Source of the DNA: Gemmobacter caeruleus
GTDB lineage: Bacteria; Pseudomonadota; Alphaproteobacteria; Rhodobacterales; Rhodobacteraceae
Assembly (NCBI RefSeq): GCF_008271655.1
Contig: NZ_VKKX01000003.1
Coordinates: forward strand, 1-55,031
Direction: 5' to 3'
Length of the DNA stretch: 55,031 nt
Shown piece after piece: positions 16,284-25,131 of the stretch. The stretch's first letter is position 1; every line of letters begins with the position of its first letter. Under the pieces are notes generated by a model. It did no database searches and had not been told where the DNA came from. It worked only from the letters and a program-made list of their open reading frames with translations. Both the position numbers and the translations under genes were made by a program.

Positions 16284-17222
16284 TCAGTATCCCGTGACGG
16301 TGTTGACGAGGACGGCGGTGCACATGCGGGCGGGGCTGGTGGCCTTGGCGGCCTGCCAGTCGAAGGTCGCCTGGATGCCCTGGGGCCCGGGGATCTCGAT
16401 CCGCGGGACCGGCAGGTAGACGGCATGGGCGGTGAAGGTGAAACTGGCGTTCGCGCCGAGGCTGTAGGCGAACTCGAGCTCGCAAGGCGTGCCGTCGATG
16501 GCTTGGGTTACGAGGGCGCTATCGGCAAACCGCACCTCGATCCGGCCGGTCAGTGCCGCCATGCCGGGGTCGGCGCCCTCGATCTTGCCGTCGTTGCGGA
16601 TGGTCTCGATCCGGTCGAGGCCGTTGGAATAGGTCACCTCGGCGGAAATGACGTTGCCAAGCGGTGTGCCGTTGCGCGTGATCGCTCCGTTGAAATGCCC
16701 GAACCGCTGCAGTGCCAGCGACGTCGGTGTGCCTGCGGCCGTGGCGGCTGCGACGTTCTCGCCCTGCGCCACAAGTCGGGCCGTGGCGGTCAGCAGCCCC
16801 GATCGCGCCATCTGCCACGACAACTGGTCGCAGACGCAGCCAGTGTACATCGCATAGCGCGGCACTTCCGGCATCGCCGTCTCGATGGCCATCGACGGCA
16901 GCGTCCAGTTCCCCGACTGGAAGGTATGGGTCTTGGGCGTCGTGCCCGTGGTCGTCGGCTGACCGAAGGCCGCCTTCAGCCAGAGGCCAAAGTTCTCGAC
17001 GTCGATCGGCACCACAACATCCCCATCGGCCGTGACCGCGTCCTTGATCGGGGCCAGCGGGTCGCGCCCCTGGCCTAGCAGTTCCGAGGCGATCAGCGGC
17101 TGCTCGGACCCGAGCGTAGTGCTGGCGAAGGGCACCGTCCGGTAGCCCGAGGCGGGCGGGGTGCCGTAGACGGTCTCGAACGCAAGCGCCATCTGCGCCC
17201 GCGCGCCGTGTGCGCGTGCCAT
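16284..17222 (-). CDS. Major tail tube protein
   Basis: A 312-aa protein of the phage tail tube family: N-terminal ARAQMALAFETVYGTPPASGYRTVPFASTTLG, then GRDPLAPIKDAVTADGDVVVPIDVENFGLWLKAAFG and a C-terminal Ig-like beta domain (TPCELEFAYSLGANASFTFTAHAVYLPVPRIEIPGPQGIQ). It forms the hexameric rings of a non-contractile tail. Two nucleotides separate it from the chaperone gene. Confidence 0.88.
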   Translation of the reverse strand: MARAHGARAQMALAFETVYGTPPASGYRTVPFASTTLGSEQPLIASELLGQGRDPLAPIKDAVTADGDVVVPIDVENFGLWLKAAFGQPTTTGTTPKTHTFQSGNWTLPSMAIETAMPEVPRYAMYTGCVCDQLSWQMARSGLLTATARLVAQGENVAAATAAGTPTSLALQRFGHFNGAITRNGTPLGNVISAEVTYSNGLDRIETIRNDGKIEGADPGMAALTGRIEVRFADSALVTQAIDGTPCELEFAYSLGANASFTFTAHAVYLPVPRIEIPGPQGIQATFDWQAAKATSPARMCTAVLVNTVTGY

Positions 17223-17249
17223 GGGGGTCTCCTTTGAGTGTGGGGGATG

Positions 17250-17672
17250 TCAGGCCAGAGGGCCGGTCGTGGTGTAGTGCAGGACGACGGTGATTCCCGC
17301 TGCCTTAAGGGCGGCGGCACCCTCGATGGGCAGGTCGACCGAGGCCGGGGCCTCGGGTTCGATCCAGTCGCAGAGGCCGCCCAGCGTCCGGTCAGCTTCC
17401 AGCGCCGCGCCGATGGCGGCGATCAGGTCATCGAAGGCGCTGGCCCTGGCGGTGCCCGCCTGGACGACGACTTCCAGCTCGGCCCGGTGCTGGTAGTGAT
17501 AGCGCAGCGGTGACAGTGTCACCTCTGGCTCGCCCGGCTGGCCGTCGCGCAGGATGATCAGACCAGCTGTCGGGATCCGCTCGGGCAGGACCTCGTCACG
17601 CAGGGTGAGGGCGGCAAGCGGTTGCAGCCGCGCGTGCAGCGCGGTTAGGACAGTTTCGCGGGTGGTGGGCAT
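17250..17672 (-). CDS. Tail terminator / minor tail protein U-like
   Basis: A 140-aa alpha/beta protein (TRETVLTALHARLQPLAALTLRDEVLPERIPTAGLIILRDG...). Size, fold pattern and position directly before the tail tube match gpU-type terminator proteins, which cap the tube and form the tail side of the head-tail joint. Assigned from pattern and synteny. Confidence 0.72.
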   Translation of the reverse strand: MPTTRETVLTALHARLQPLAALTLRDEVLPERIPTAGLIILRDGQPGEPEVTLSPLRYHYQHRAELEVVVQAGTARASAFDDLIAAIGAALEADRTLGGLCDWIEPEAPASVDLPIEGAAALKAAGITVVLHYTTTGPLA

Positions 17673-17754
17673 GATCAGGCCATCGGGAGTGCCGAAAGTC
17701 GGCAGGATTGAAGAGTCGCGACGTCGGTCTCTGTCCAGCCCGCCTAACCGTTCG

Positions 17755-19029
17755 TCACTGACGGACGCCGAGCCTTTCTAGGGTTGCCCGGTCAGGCGCG
17801 CCGGTTTCGGGTAGTCCGACCGATGCCTGATAGGCGCGCATAGCCCTCTGGGAGGCTGGGCCCCATTGTCCATCCGGCGTGCCCACATCGAAACCTCCGG
17901 CATTCAGGAGGGTCTGAATGGCGCGGTAGTCGTCTGTGGAAAGCGACAGGGTGGTCCATCCGCATGCCGCGGCGACCTCCTCGAAGGCATCCTGCGCCCC
18001 GGCAAGCTCGAACAGTGCATCATGTTGCTGGCCGTTTGACTCGACCAGCCGGATGAACAGGCGGTCGGCATCGTAGATCGACCGGATGAACGTCTCTGCA
18101 TCCCGCCCGAACAGACCCGCCCCTTTGTTGGAGGTGAGACTGCTCCAGCGAGACTGCTGCGACGGCTGGTCATCGATGCGCAGCGTCATTTCGAACGAAT
18201 TCCGGCGGTAGTCGTTCATCAGGAAATCGTCCTGCACGAAGACGAATGCCGTCTCGCCTTCGATGCAGCGCGCGACGAGGGCGGTCTGGCCCATGAAGTT
18301 GTTCGGCTGAAATTGCGAATGGTTCAGCGCGACGATCTGCGGACTGTCGTCCACCGCCGCCCGGCTCGATTCAATCGTCCACCAGCCGGAAATCCGGTGC
18401 CCATCCCGATTGGCCTGCTCGAATGGCGCGAGCGTATAGTCGATGGCCGAAAACCGCGCATCCGCCCACGCGACGGTTTGTGCCGCACCCTCCGGCGGCG
18501 TCGCCGGTTCAGCCGCGGGCGCTGCGGCCGGAGCTGCTGCCGGAGGCTGAGCGACCATCACAGGGAAAGCGATCCCGTATTTCGCCTGCAGATACCCCAT
18601 CTGCAGCTGCGCCAGCGTGAGGCGTTCGGTTTCGGCGCGGCTGAGCGCAAGCGCCTGGATCAGCCCGCCGCCGGTTGCAGCTTCGCGTTCCGCCTCTTCG
18701 ATACGCTGTTGAGCAGCGGCCATTTCACCGAGGATCTGCGCTGCACGCGCCTCGTCAGGCTGAACAGCCGGTACTGTCACTTCGACAGTTGCGCCACCCG
18801 CTTCCGCGTTGATCCGGTTTTCGATGAGTGTCTTGGCGAGAAGAAGCGCCTCACGGCGTGCTTCGATCAGCGTCAGGATCAGGCCGCCGTCGTAGCGCGC
18901 GGCTTGCGCGTCGATCTCGGTCAGCTGCCGTTCGATATCGGCCAATTCTGTGGAAAGGGAGGTGTCTTGCGCGAAGGCCGGAAGGGCCGCGGCGAGGGAA
19001 ATGGCGAAGACGAACGGTTTCAACGACAT
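17755..19029 (-). CDS. Exported coiled-coil protein with peptidoglycan-binding-like domain (moron)
   Basis: A 424-aa protein with an N-terminal signal peptide (MSLKPFVFAISLAAALPAFAQ). Next comes a Glu/Ala-rich coiled coil (about 25-150) and an Ala/Pro linker (AAPAAAPAAEPATPPEG). A central beta domain has no family I recognise. The C-terminal PG_binding_1-like repeat (LLNAGGFDVGTPDGQWGPASQRAMRAYQASVGLPETGAPDRATLERLGV) ends the protein. It interrupts the late operon between the tail terminator and a toxin-antitoxin pair, where no structural gene is expected. A periplasmic protein made from a prophage can act in superinfection exclusion or host fitness; that role is inference. Confidence 0.75.
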   Translation of the reverse strand: MSLKPFVFAISLAAALPAFAQDTSLSTELADIERQLTEIDAQAARYDGGLILTLIEARREALLLAKTLIENRINAEAGGATVEVTVPAVQPDEARAAQILGEMAAAQQRIEEAEREAATGGGLIQALALSRAETERLTLAQLQMGYLQAKYGIAFPVMVAQPPAAAPAAAPAAEPATPPEGAAQTVAWADARFSAIDYTLAPFEQANRDGHRISGWWTIESSRAAVDDSPQIVALNHSQFQPNNFMGQTALVARCIEGETAFVFVQDDFLMNDYRRNSFEMTLRIDDQPSQQSRWSSLTSNKGAGLFGRDAETFIRSIYDADRLFIRLVESNGQQHDALFELAGAQDAFEEVAAACGWTTLSLSTDDYRAIQTLLNAGGFDVGTPDGQWGPASQRAMRAYQASVGLPETGAPDRATLERLGVRQ

Positions 19030-19179
19030 TGGCAGCTCCGAAATCTGGTCACTTTCGGAATCAGGCTAACTATGCAGATTTCAGCCATCAAGCGAACTCG
19101 CCGATTTCGGTATAGGTCCCTGTCCGAATCTGTCACCCATCCTGTCGTGATGCGTCCCTCTACCGGGATCATGCCCGGG

Positions 19180-19524
19180 TCAGTGTTCCCCGCCGCCTTT
19201 CGGCAGCGGCAGGTTGGCCAGCCGTCGCGGCAGGTCGGCGCGGCTGTGCAGGAAATCGACAATAATCACCTGCTCTGGGTTTTCGACGAAGACCACGAAA
19301 TGCTGGCCTGCCCGCGCGAAGCGCAGGTCCTCGGCCAAGGCGGGGTCGATGAGCCGACGGCAATCCTGTGACAGGGCGGTGCCCGCGGCGATCTCGCGAC
19401 AGGTGGAGATCAGGTCGTCCTCATACGCCGCCGCCTGTCGTGGACCAAAGGTCTCGATGGTCCAGCGGGCAATCTCGATCAGCGAGGCCTCCGCCTGCCT
19501 TGTCAGACGCCAGGGTTTCGGCAT
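19180..19524 (-). CDS. ParE/RelE-superfamily toxin (within tail operon)
   Basis: A 114-aa protein with strong ParE pattern: KPWRLTRQAEASLIEIARWTIETFGPRQAAAYEDDLI, then GTALSQDCRR and the closing beta strands FARAGQHFVVFVENPEQVIIVDFLHSRADLPRRL. The ATG at 19524 overlaps the antitoxin stop (TGATG). Family members act on gyrase or on ribosome-bound mRNA. It is an addiction module placed inside structural genes, in the same direction as the operon but with its own promoter region. Confidence 0.85.
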   Translation of the reverse strand: MPKPWRLTRQAEASLIEIARWTIETFGPRQAAAYEDDLISTCREIAAGTALSQDCRRLIDPALAEDLRFARAGQHFVVFVENPEQVIIVDFLHSRADLPRRLANLPLPKGGGEH

Positions 19525-19781
19525 CAGGTATTTGTACGCGCAGCGGCAAATGCCCGACGGATGGCATCTTCGCCACTGCCCTCGGCCAGATCACCACGTC
19601 GGGCCTCGTCCAGACCAGCCGTCAGGCGTGCACGCAGTTCGGTCATCTCCGCCTCTTCGCGCTCGAGAAGGCGCAGCCCGGCGCGCAGGGCCTCCGAGGC
19701 GTTCTGATACCGGCCGGTCGAGACCAGACGGTCGACGAGGTCGGATTGCGCTTCTGTCAGGACGACGTTCCGGGTGGCCAT
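19524..19781 (-). CDS. ParD-like antitoxin (within tail operon)
   Basis: An 85-aa protein with a typical ParD ribbon-helix-helix N-terminus (ATRNVVLTEAQSDLVDRLVSTGRYQNASEALRAGLRLLE) and an acidic C-terminal toxin-binding part. The ATG at 19781 is preceded by GGGAGA; the longer open frame upstream runs through the operator and is not used. A palindrome at 19801-19819 is the probable autoregulatory site. Confidence 0.87.
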   Translation of the reverse strand: MATRNVVLTEAQSDLVDRLVSTGRYQNASEALRAGLRLLEREEAEMTELRARLTAGLDEARRGDLAEGSGEDAIRRAFAAARTNT

Positions 19782-19800
19782 GGGAATCTCCCTGCGTATC

Positions 19801-19819
19801 ATTGGCAATATATGCCAAT
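19801..19819. promoter_or_regulatory. Palindromic operator/promoter of the second parD-parE pair
   Basis: ATTGGCAATATATGCCAAT has perfect 7-bp arms around an AT core, 20 bp upstream of the ParD start. It is strikingly AT-rich against its GC-rich surroundings, so the module likely has its own repressible promoter within the late operon. Confidence 0.65.
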
Positions 19820-19844
19820 CGGTCTTCCGTGTCGACAAGCCCCG

Positions 19845-20474
19845 TCAAGATCGTGTTTCAACCCACCCTGCCACGATCCGCCCCGGCACGCCATCGATGG
19901 CCCGCTCGGCATCCCGCGCCAGATCCAGTCGCTTGCGCAGCTTGACCTGCGGCACGAGGAGGAAGATCGGCACAGTGGTCAGCCCGCGACCGGTCTTCGC
20001 GCGGGATGCCACGGCGCGCCCTTTGCTGTTCAACCGCCCCTCGGCCACCAGCAGGCTCGGGCCGCGGCGGCGGTAGATCAACCGCAGGCGCAGCCCCGTG
20101 CGGCGTTCCCATTCGCCGGGGGTAATGCGGCCGCCGCGGGTGGACTTGCCTGCGGCGGCGGTGGGAATCGCCAGCCAGAAGCCGTTGCGCGACCGGATCA
20201 GCGGCCCCGTGTCATGCGCGCCGACGATCACCGGGGCATTCGACCAGACCAGCGCCGCGGCGTTCAGGCTTTCGCCGCCCTTGGGATAGGTGGCCAGCCG
20301 GATCGAGTTGCCGAGCCGGGTGCCGAGCCCCGCGCCGGTGATCTGGCCGCGCCAGGCGGATTTGAGGCCCGCGCCCGCCTCGCGCATGGCGATGGTGACG
20401 GCCTTTTCCCCGGCAGCGATTTCCACCTGCATCAGGGCGGCGAGGTCAGGATCGATGGTGAGCTTCAGTTTCAT
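19845..20474 (-). CDS. DUF6441-type phage connector/tail protein
   Basis: A 209-aa basic protein (MKLKLTIDPDLAALMQVEIAAGEKAVTIAMREAGAGLKSAWRGQI...). I recall closely similar proteins in alphaproteobacterial prophages under DUF6441, always between head-completion and tail genes. Position corresponds to gpZ/HK97 gp10-type tail completion proteins. The 3' end is separated from the tail terminator by the ParDE pair and the moron, showing where foreign genes entered the operon. Confidence 0.68.
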   Translation of the reverse strand: MKLKLTIDPDLAALMQVEIAAGEKAVTIAMREAGAGLKSAWRGQITGAGLGTRLGNSIRLATYPKGGESLNAAALVWSNAPVIVGAHDTGPLIRSRNGFWLAIPTAAAGKSTRGGRITPGEWERRTGLRLRLIYRRRGPSLLVAEGRLNSKGRAVASRAKTGRGLTTVPIFLLVPQVKLRKRLDLARDAERAIDGVPGRIVAGWVETRS

Positions 20475-20478
20475 CGGA

Positions 20479-20793
20479 TCACGCCGGGCGCAGGTCGAGG
20501 GTCCAGATCAGCCGTTCCCGGTCGCGCAGGGGTTCTCCCTGGATGACATGGCTGTCGGCACCGATGACGATCATGTCGCCCGGGCGCGGGGCAGGCAGGT
20601 CGGCCACACGCACGTCGACCACCGTCGTGTCGCTGACGAAGCGCCCCGCGCCGAAGTCGGTGAGGCGGTCGGGTGCGCGGCGGATGATGCGGATCGGGCG
20701 TTCCTCGGAGGTGGTGGCCGAGATCCAGAGGGCCGGAACCGCCATGTCAGCCTGGGTGAAGATGCGGTCCATGGCAGCGGCAAAGACGGACAT
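20479..20793 (-). CDS. Head-tail joining protein, FII-like
   Basis: A 104-aa beta-rich protein (DRIFTQADMAVPALWISATTSEERPIRIIRRAPDRLTDF...VVDVRVADLPAPRPGDMIVIGADSHVIQGEPLRD). Length, the late 'PGD...GADSHVIQG' pattern and position just after the capsid gene fit the lambda FII/stopper class. Confidence 0.7.
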   Translation of the reverse strand: MSVFAAAMDRIFTQADMAVPALWISATTSEERPIRIIRRAPDRLTDFGAGRFVSDTTVVDVRVADLPAPRPGDMIVIGADSHVIQGEPLRDRERLIWTLDLRPA

Positions 20794-20805
20794 GGGTCGT
20801 GTCCA

Positions 20806-21831
20806 TCAGTTCGACGTGTGCAGGCGGATCGCCAGCCGGGGCCGCTTGTTGACCGGCAGGATCGAGGCCTCGGTCATGACGTCGATCCAGCGACCCTTCT
20901 CGTCCAGATGCTGGCGGGCATAGAGCGGCAGGCCGATGGTGTTGGCGGTTTCCAGGAGGTTCGCCGGGCCGCCATAGGTCGTGAAGGTGTCCATCGTGCC
21001 GAGCGGGAAAGCGATCCCTTCGTTCGCCGGGACCAGCCGTTCGGTCGCCTTGGTCGAGAGGGTGACTGTGCCCGAGTATTCCTCGAACAGGATGCCGCCG
21101 AAGGGGAAGTTGCGGCGGACATCCTCGCGCAGGGGCTGCGCGCCGGTCGAGGCGTAGAACTTGTAGGCCTCTTCCGTCTTCGGATGCGCGATCAGCTTGT
21201 CGAAGAACTCCCGGCTGACCAGCGCATGGACGCTGGTCATCGCCTCGCCCAGCAGATTGTCCTCGATGGCGCGCAGCACCTCGCGGACCTTGCCTTGCAC
21301 GTTGGTGCCTGCGGTGCCCAGCACGAAGTCCACCGAGATCTGCGCCAGGCCGAATTCCGTGAAGTAGTTGTAGAGGGTCGTCCCGGCCCCGTCCTTCACG
21401 ATGCCGCGCAGCGCATTCATTTCCATGTATTCGCGGGTCTGGGCGTGCTTCCGGCGCATCAGCAGCAGCTTGCGGTTCATCACCTCGACGAGGGGATCGG
21501 CAGCATCGAACGCGCCGCCCAGCGCGGGCTGTCCCTGGATGTCGGCAGGCAGGACCACGTCGTCATGCGGGATCCACGGCAGGGCGAAGGACCGCATGGA
21601 CCGGCCTTCCCGGGTGCCGACCGTGGCGGGTCCGCCAAGGGGGACGGAGGGAAGGAGGCTCAGGACGCCTTCGTATTGCTCGATGATGACCGAGCGCTGG
21701 CTGACCCCTTCGAAGCGGAAGAGGCCGATCTGGGCGAGGCGGGTGTAGAGGTTGGGCAGGATGTTGATGGCCTGCGTCATCTCGGCCAGCGAGTAACCGC
21801 CAGCGTCGAAGGGATTGCGGACGAGGGTCAT
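20806..21831 (-). CDS. Major capsid protein (lambda gpE family)
   Basis: A 341-aa protein with recognised gpE-family stretches: NPFDAGGYSLAEMTQAINILPNLYTRLAQIGLF, IIEQYEGVLSLLPSVP, HTREYMEMNALRGIVKDG-like segment and the C-terminal VPANEGIAFPLGTMDTFTTYGGPANLLETANT. It has the HK97 fold by family and forms the icosahedral shell together with the decoration protein encoded upstream. Confidence 0.93.
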   Translation of the reverse strand: MTLVRNPFDAGGYSLAEMTQAINILPNLYTRLAQIGLFRFEGVSQRSVIIEQYEGVLSLLPSVPLGGPATVGTREGRSMRSFALPWIPHDDVVLPADIQGQPALGGAFDAADPLVEVMNRKLLLMRRKHAQTREYMEMNALRGIVKDGAGTTLYNYFTEFGLAQISVDFVLGTAGTNVQGKVREVLRAIEDNLLGEAMTSVHALVSREFFDKLIAHPKTEEAYKFYASTGAQPLREDVRRNFPFGGILFEEYSGTVTLSTKATERLVPANEGIAFPLGTMDTFTTYGGPANLLETANTIGLPLYARQHLDEKGRWIDVMTEASILPVNKRPRLAIRLHTSN

Positions 21832-21857
21832 GGGGATGCTCCGGGGGATGAGGGGGA

Positions 21858-22238
21858 TCAGACGCCGTCGCGGGCGATGATGCCTGCGGCGGCCAGCTGG
21901 CTGATCTTGGTGGTGATCTTCGCCGCGTCATCGACGGTGGCGTCGTAGGCGAGGCCAGCGCGCGAGACGATGGCCGGGCCGCGGGCGACAACAATGCCGG
22001 TGGCGTCCGCCAGCGTGGCATCGACGGCATAGAGCAGGACGGCCGAGGCAGTCTGCGCGCCATCGGTGCCGCCGCTGGTTGCCAGCTTGTATTTGCCACT
22101 GGCGGTGATGCGGCCGAGGACGGCGCCCACGGGATAGGGCATGCCCGCGAGCACGGTGATCACCTCGCGGGTGTAGTTCGGGTTGACCTCATATTTGAGG
22201 ACATCGCCCATGCTGGGCGGTTCCGTCAGGACGGGCAT
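21858..22238 (-). CDS. Head decoration protein (lambda gpD family)
   Basis: A 126-aa protein (LTEPPSMGDVLKYEVNPNYTREVITVLAGMPYPVGAVLGRITASGKY...) with the typical gpD pattern. It binds as trimers on the expanded capsid and stabilises the packaged head. Position between protease/scaffold and capsid genes is the same as in lambda. Confidence 0.92.
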   Translation of the reverse strand: MPVLTEPPSMGDVLKYEVNPNYTREVITVLAGMPYPVGAVLGRITASGKYKLATSGGTDGAQTASAVLLYAVDATLADATGIVVARGPAIVSRAGLAYDATVDDAAKITTKISQLAAAGIIARDGV

Positions 22239-22306
22239 GGTTCAGACTCCAGGATGTTGGGGAAAGGGGGCGCCCAACGCGGGCGCGGTAGTGGTGGGCG
22301 CAGTGA

Positions 22307-22669
22307 TCAGCGCGAGGCGGCGGCCGATTTCTTCGCGGCCGCCACGATGGGGCTTTCCTTCGCGCCAGCCGCCGGGGCGGAGGCGATGATGCCCGCGGCA
22401 TCACTGCGGGCGGCGAGATCGGCCAGGACCTTGGTGCGCAGGGCTTCCGGCTTCACGCCCTTTGCGACCGCATCGGCGGCGTCGATCTGGATGCCGAGCC
22501 GGGCGGCCTGCGCGCAGACCTGAGCGACCTCGGCCGCTTCGGCCCTGATCGCTTCGGGCGACATGTCGGCCGCCGCGGTTTGCGGCGGTGCGACTGCCGC
22601 GGGCGCGGCCGGTTCCGGCGGGGTAGCGGCCGTGGGCTGCGCATGGTCTTCGGGGGCGGTGGTCATCAT
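22307..22669 (-). CDS. Probable internal-start scaffold protein (Nu3-like)
   Basis: In-frame ATG ATG at 22664-22669 inside the S49 gene has a good purine-rich site (AAAGGAAAGGG, 22674-22684) just upstream. It would give a 120-aa Ala/Pro/Glu-rich helical protein, the exact arrangement of lambda Nu3 within gene C. The internal start is inferred. Confidence 0.6.
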   Translation of the reverse strand: MMTTAPEDHAQPTAATPPEPAAPAAVAPPQTAAADMSPEAIRAEAAEVAQVCAQAARLGIQIDAADAVAKGVKPEALRTKVLADLAARSDAAGIIASAPAAGAKESPIVAAAKKSAAASR

Positions 22670-23620
22670 CGGGCCCTTTCCTTTGGGGGTGGATGTGAGG
22701 GTGGATGTGCCGCGGGGTGCGGCGGCGAAAGCGCGGAAGGCGGTGACGGGATCGGCGACCTCGTCGGCGAGACCGGCGAAGATCGCCGCCTCGCCGCGGA
22801 AGACGGCGGCCTCAGTGGCGAGCGCCTGAAGCGTGTCGAGGCGGCGGCCGCGCCCTTCGGCGACGGTCTCGGCGAAGAGTTGGCGGAGGTCTTCCAGCTC
22901 GCCCGCGATCCGGGCGCGGACGGCCTCAGGCAGCGGCTGATACGGGTTCGCATCGACCTTGCGGGCCCCGGCATGGATCAGCGTGACGGCAATGCCCTTC
23001 TGGTCGAGCGCCCCGCTCATGTCGCTGTGCATGGCCACGACACCGATGCTGCCAACGGCGCCGGTGCGGGGCAGGATGATCCGGTCGGCCTGTGAGGCCA
23101 GCGCATAGGCGGCCGAGAGGGCGTGATCGGCGACGAAAGCCTGCACAGGCTTGACCTGACGCGCTGCGCGGATGCGATCCGCCAGATCGAAGGCACCGGC
23201 CACCTCGCCCCCAAAGCTGTCGATGTCGAGGGCAATGCCGCGGATGGCGGGATCGGTGACGGCCGCCTGCAGCTGGGCCGCGATCCCTTCATAGGAGGTC
23301 AGACCGGAGGATTGCCCGATCCAGGCCCCGCGATGCACCAGCGTGCCAGCGATCTCGATCACCGCGATCCCGTCGACGACCGCGAAGGGCTGGCCGCCGT
23401 TGCGCGCCTGGCGGCTGGTCAGGTCGTCGCCGAAGAGAGAGGCGCGCGCGGGCAGGCTGGCCGCATCCCGATCTATGGCCGCAATCTCCAGCCCCTCGAC
23501 GCTGATTTCCCGCCCAACGATCCGGGGGCCAAGCCCGGTCAGGAAGGCCAGCGCCTTTGCGGGATCGACCATCAGCGGTGTGTTGAAGACTCGCTGGGCG
23601 ATCTGGGTGTGGTGCATCAT
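22307..23620 (-). CDS. S49/SppA-type prohead protease with C-terminal scaffold
   Basis: A 437-aa protein. Residues about 60-290 form an S49 signal-peptide-peptidase-like domain: ALDIDSFGGEVAGAFDLAD, catalytic Ser in DHALSAAYALAS, and catalytic Lys in HAGARKVDANPY. The C-terminal 120 residues are Ala/Pro-rich and helical, as in scaffolding domains. By family it cleaves the scaffold and matures the prohead, like lambda gpC. Its start overlaps the portal stop. Confidence 0.9.
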   Translation of the reverse strand: MMHHTQIAQRVFNTPLMVDPAKALAFLTGLGPRIVGREISVEGLEIAAIDRDAASLPARASLFGDDLTSRQARNGGQPFAVVDGIAVIEIAGTLVHRGAWIGQSSGLTSYEGIAAQLQAAVTDPAIRGIALDIDSFGGEVAGAFDLADRIRAARQVKPVQAFVADHALSAAYALASQADRIILPRTGAVGSIGVVAMHSDMSGALDQKGIAVTLIHAGARKVDANPYQPLPEAVRARIAGELEDLRQLFAETVAEGRGRRLDTLQALATEAAVFRGEAAIFAGLADEVADPVTAFRAFAAAPRGTSTLTSTPKGKGPMMTTAPEDHAQPTAATPPEPAAPAAVAPPQTAAADMSPEAIRAEAAEVAQVCAQAARLGIQIDAADAVAKGVKPEALRTKVLADLAARSDAAGIIASAPAAGAKESPIVAAAKKSAAASR

Positions 23621-25128
23621 GCGTCCTCCGCAGGCCTTGGTTCCCGGTTCTCGCCGTCGTCATCCTGATTGCTGCCGTCCTGCCGATTTTCCTGCTGGCC
23701 CTCGGCATCACCCGGCCCAGTGCCGCCACCCGCCGCCTGCGCGGGCGACCCCGGCCGCCGGAAGTCCAGACCCAGTTCCGCCTCGCGTTTCCGTTCCGCA
23801 GCAATTTCCCGGTCGACCTGCTCGGCGTCGTATCCCCGCTCGGCGATGGCCTGTGTGCGAGATTTCAGGCCCGCCTCGATCTGCAGGATCTCGGCCGCGG
23901 CATCCTTGGCCGGGTCGATCCAGTCCCATTTCGTGGGAAGCCAGTCGCAGGCGAGGTAAGCGCGCCGGTCGCTGGCATAGCCCGGCAGGTCGATGGCGCC
24001 CGCCAGTACGGCCATATCCATCCAGCGGGTCCAGACCGCGCGGCAGAGCTGATAGACCATAACCGAATGCTGGAAGGCCGAGATGCGGCGGCGAAAGTCG
24101 ACAAGCGCGATCCGGGTGTTCGAGAAGTTCCCCTTCGCCGTGTCACCGGTCAGATACCCATAGGGCACGCCCAGCGCGGCGCCGATCTGAAGGAGTGTGC
24201 GGTACTGGAAGGGCTCATAGGTGGACCCGGAATCCGGCGTCGAGGGCGTGGTGACATCCTCGCCCGGGTCAAGGCGCACCACCTGACCGGGTTCGACCTC
24301 GAGATCGTCTTCGGCCGGATCGAGGGCAGTTTCCGGAGCGGGGGAGGTGATGAACATGGCAAACATCGCCGCGGTTTTCTTCCGCTCCAGTTCCGCGTCG
24401 TCGTAGAGATCGAGGGTGAACAGCTTCACCACGGCCGCGGCGAAGCGCGATACGCCGCGCAGCTGCCCCGCCTCGACGGGGTCCAGGATGTGGATCACCT
24501 CCGAGGCTGGAACCCTGACGGTTTCGCCGATGAGCCCCGGATCGGTCATGTCGCCCGGATGGCGGCGCAGGAAGTGGTAGGCCACGCGCCGCCCGATCCC
24601 GTCGAACTCGATCCCCTGCCGGATCGATCCCGCGCCGGGCAGCACGCGGGTCATGTCCTGGGGCAGCATTTCCGAGGGGAGCATCTGCAGCTGCATCGGC
24701 ACCGTCAGCCCGTCTTCCGACCGCCGCGTGCGGATGCGCAGGAAGACCTCGCCCGCCAGGAACACCTCGCGCGCGGCCCGCCGCTGCAGGCCGAAGAAAT
24801 CGGTCAGACCCTCGGCATCGGCCTCGTCGGTCCAGGCGAGCCAGAGCTTCTGCAGCTCCTCCTTCTTCCCTGCATCCGCGATCTTCGAGGACGGTTTGAT
24901 TCCGTCGCCGACGACATGGTTCGCGAAGGCGTCGACGGCGTTCGCGGCATAGCCGTTGTTGCGCACCAGCCAGCGCGCCCGGGCGGTGATCGTCTCGCCG
25001 GAAGCGGCGATCAGCGTGTTCACATGCGAGCGGGTGGCGCGGAACCCGCGCATGCGGCGGTGGGATTGTGCAGCGTCGAACCCACCGATGATGGACCCGA
25101 GCCGCGCGCGGAAGGCGTCGAAGACCAT
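23617..25128 (-). CDS. Portal protein (lambda gpB family)
   Basis: A 503-aa protein with clear lambda-family portal features: GGFDAAQSHRRMRGF near the N-terminus, ARWLVRNNGYAANAVDAFANHVVGDGIKPSSKI, HILDPVEAGQLRGVSRFAAAVVKL and a typical MAVLAGAIDLPGY/CDWLPTKWDWIDPAKDA region. The acidic C-terminus is disordered. It forms the dodecameric DNA channel at one capsid vertex and docks the terminase. Confidence 0.93.
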   Translation of the reverse strand: MVFDAFRARLGSIIGGFDAAQSHRRMRGFRATRSHVNTLIAASGETITARARWLVRNNGYAANAVDAFANHVVGDGIKPSSKIADAGKKEELQKLWLAWTDEADAEGLTDFFGLQRRAAREVFLAGEVFLRIRTRRSEDGLTVPMQLQMLPSEMLPQDMTRVLPGAGSIRQGIEFDGIGRRVAYHFLRRHPGDMTDPGLIGETVRVPASEVIHILDPVEAGQLRGVSRFAAAVVKLFTLDLYDDAELERKKTAAMFAMFITSPAPETALDPAEDDLEVEPGQVVRLDPGEDVTTPSTPDSGSTYEPFQYRTLLQIGAALGVPYGYLTGDTAKGNFSNTRIALVDFRRRISAFQHSVMVYQLCRAVWTRWMDMAVLAGAIDLPGYASDRRAYLACDWLPTKWDWIDPAKDAAAEILQIEAGLKSRTQAIAERGYDAEQVDREIAAERKREAELGLDFRRPGSPAQAAGGGTGPGDAEGQQENRQDGSNQDDDGENREPRPAEDA

Positions 25129-25131
25129 CGG

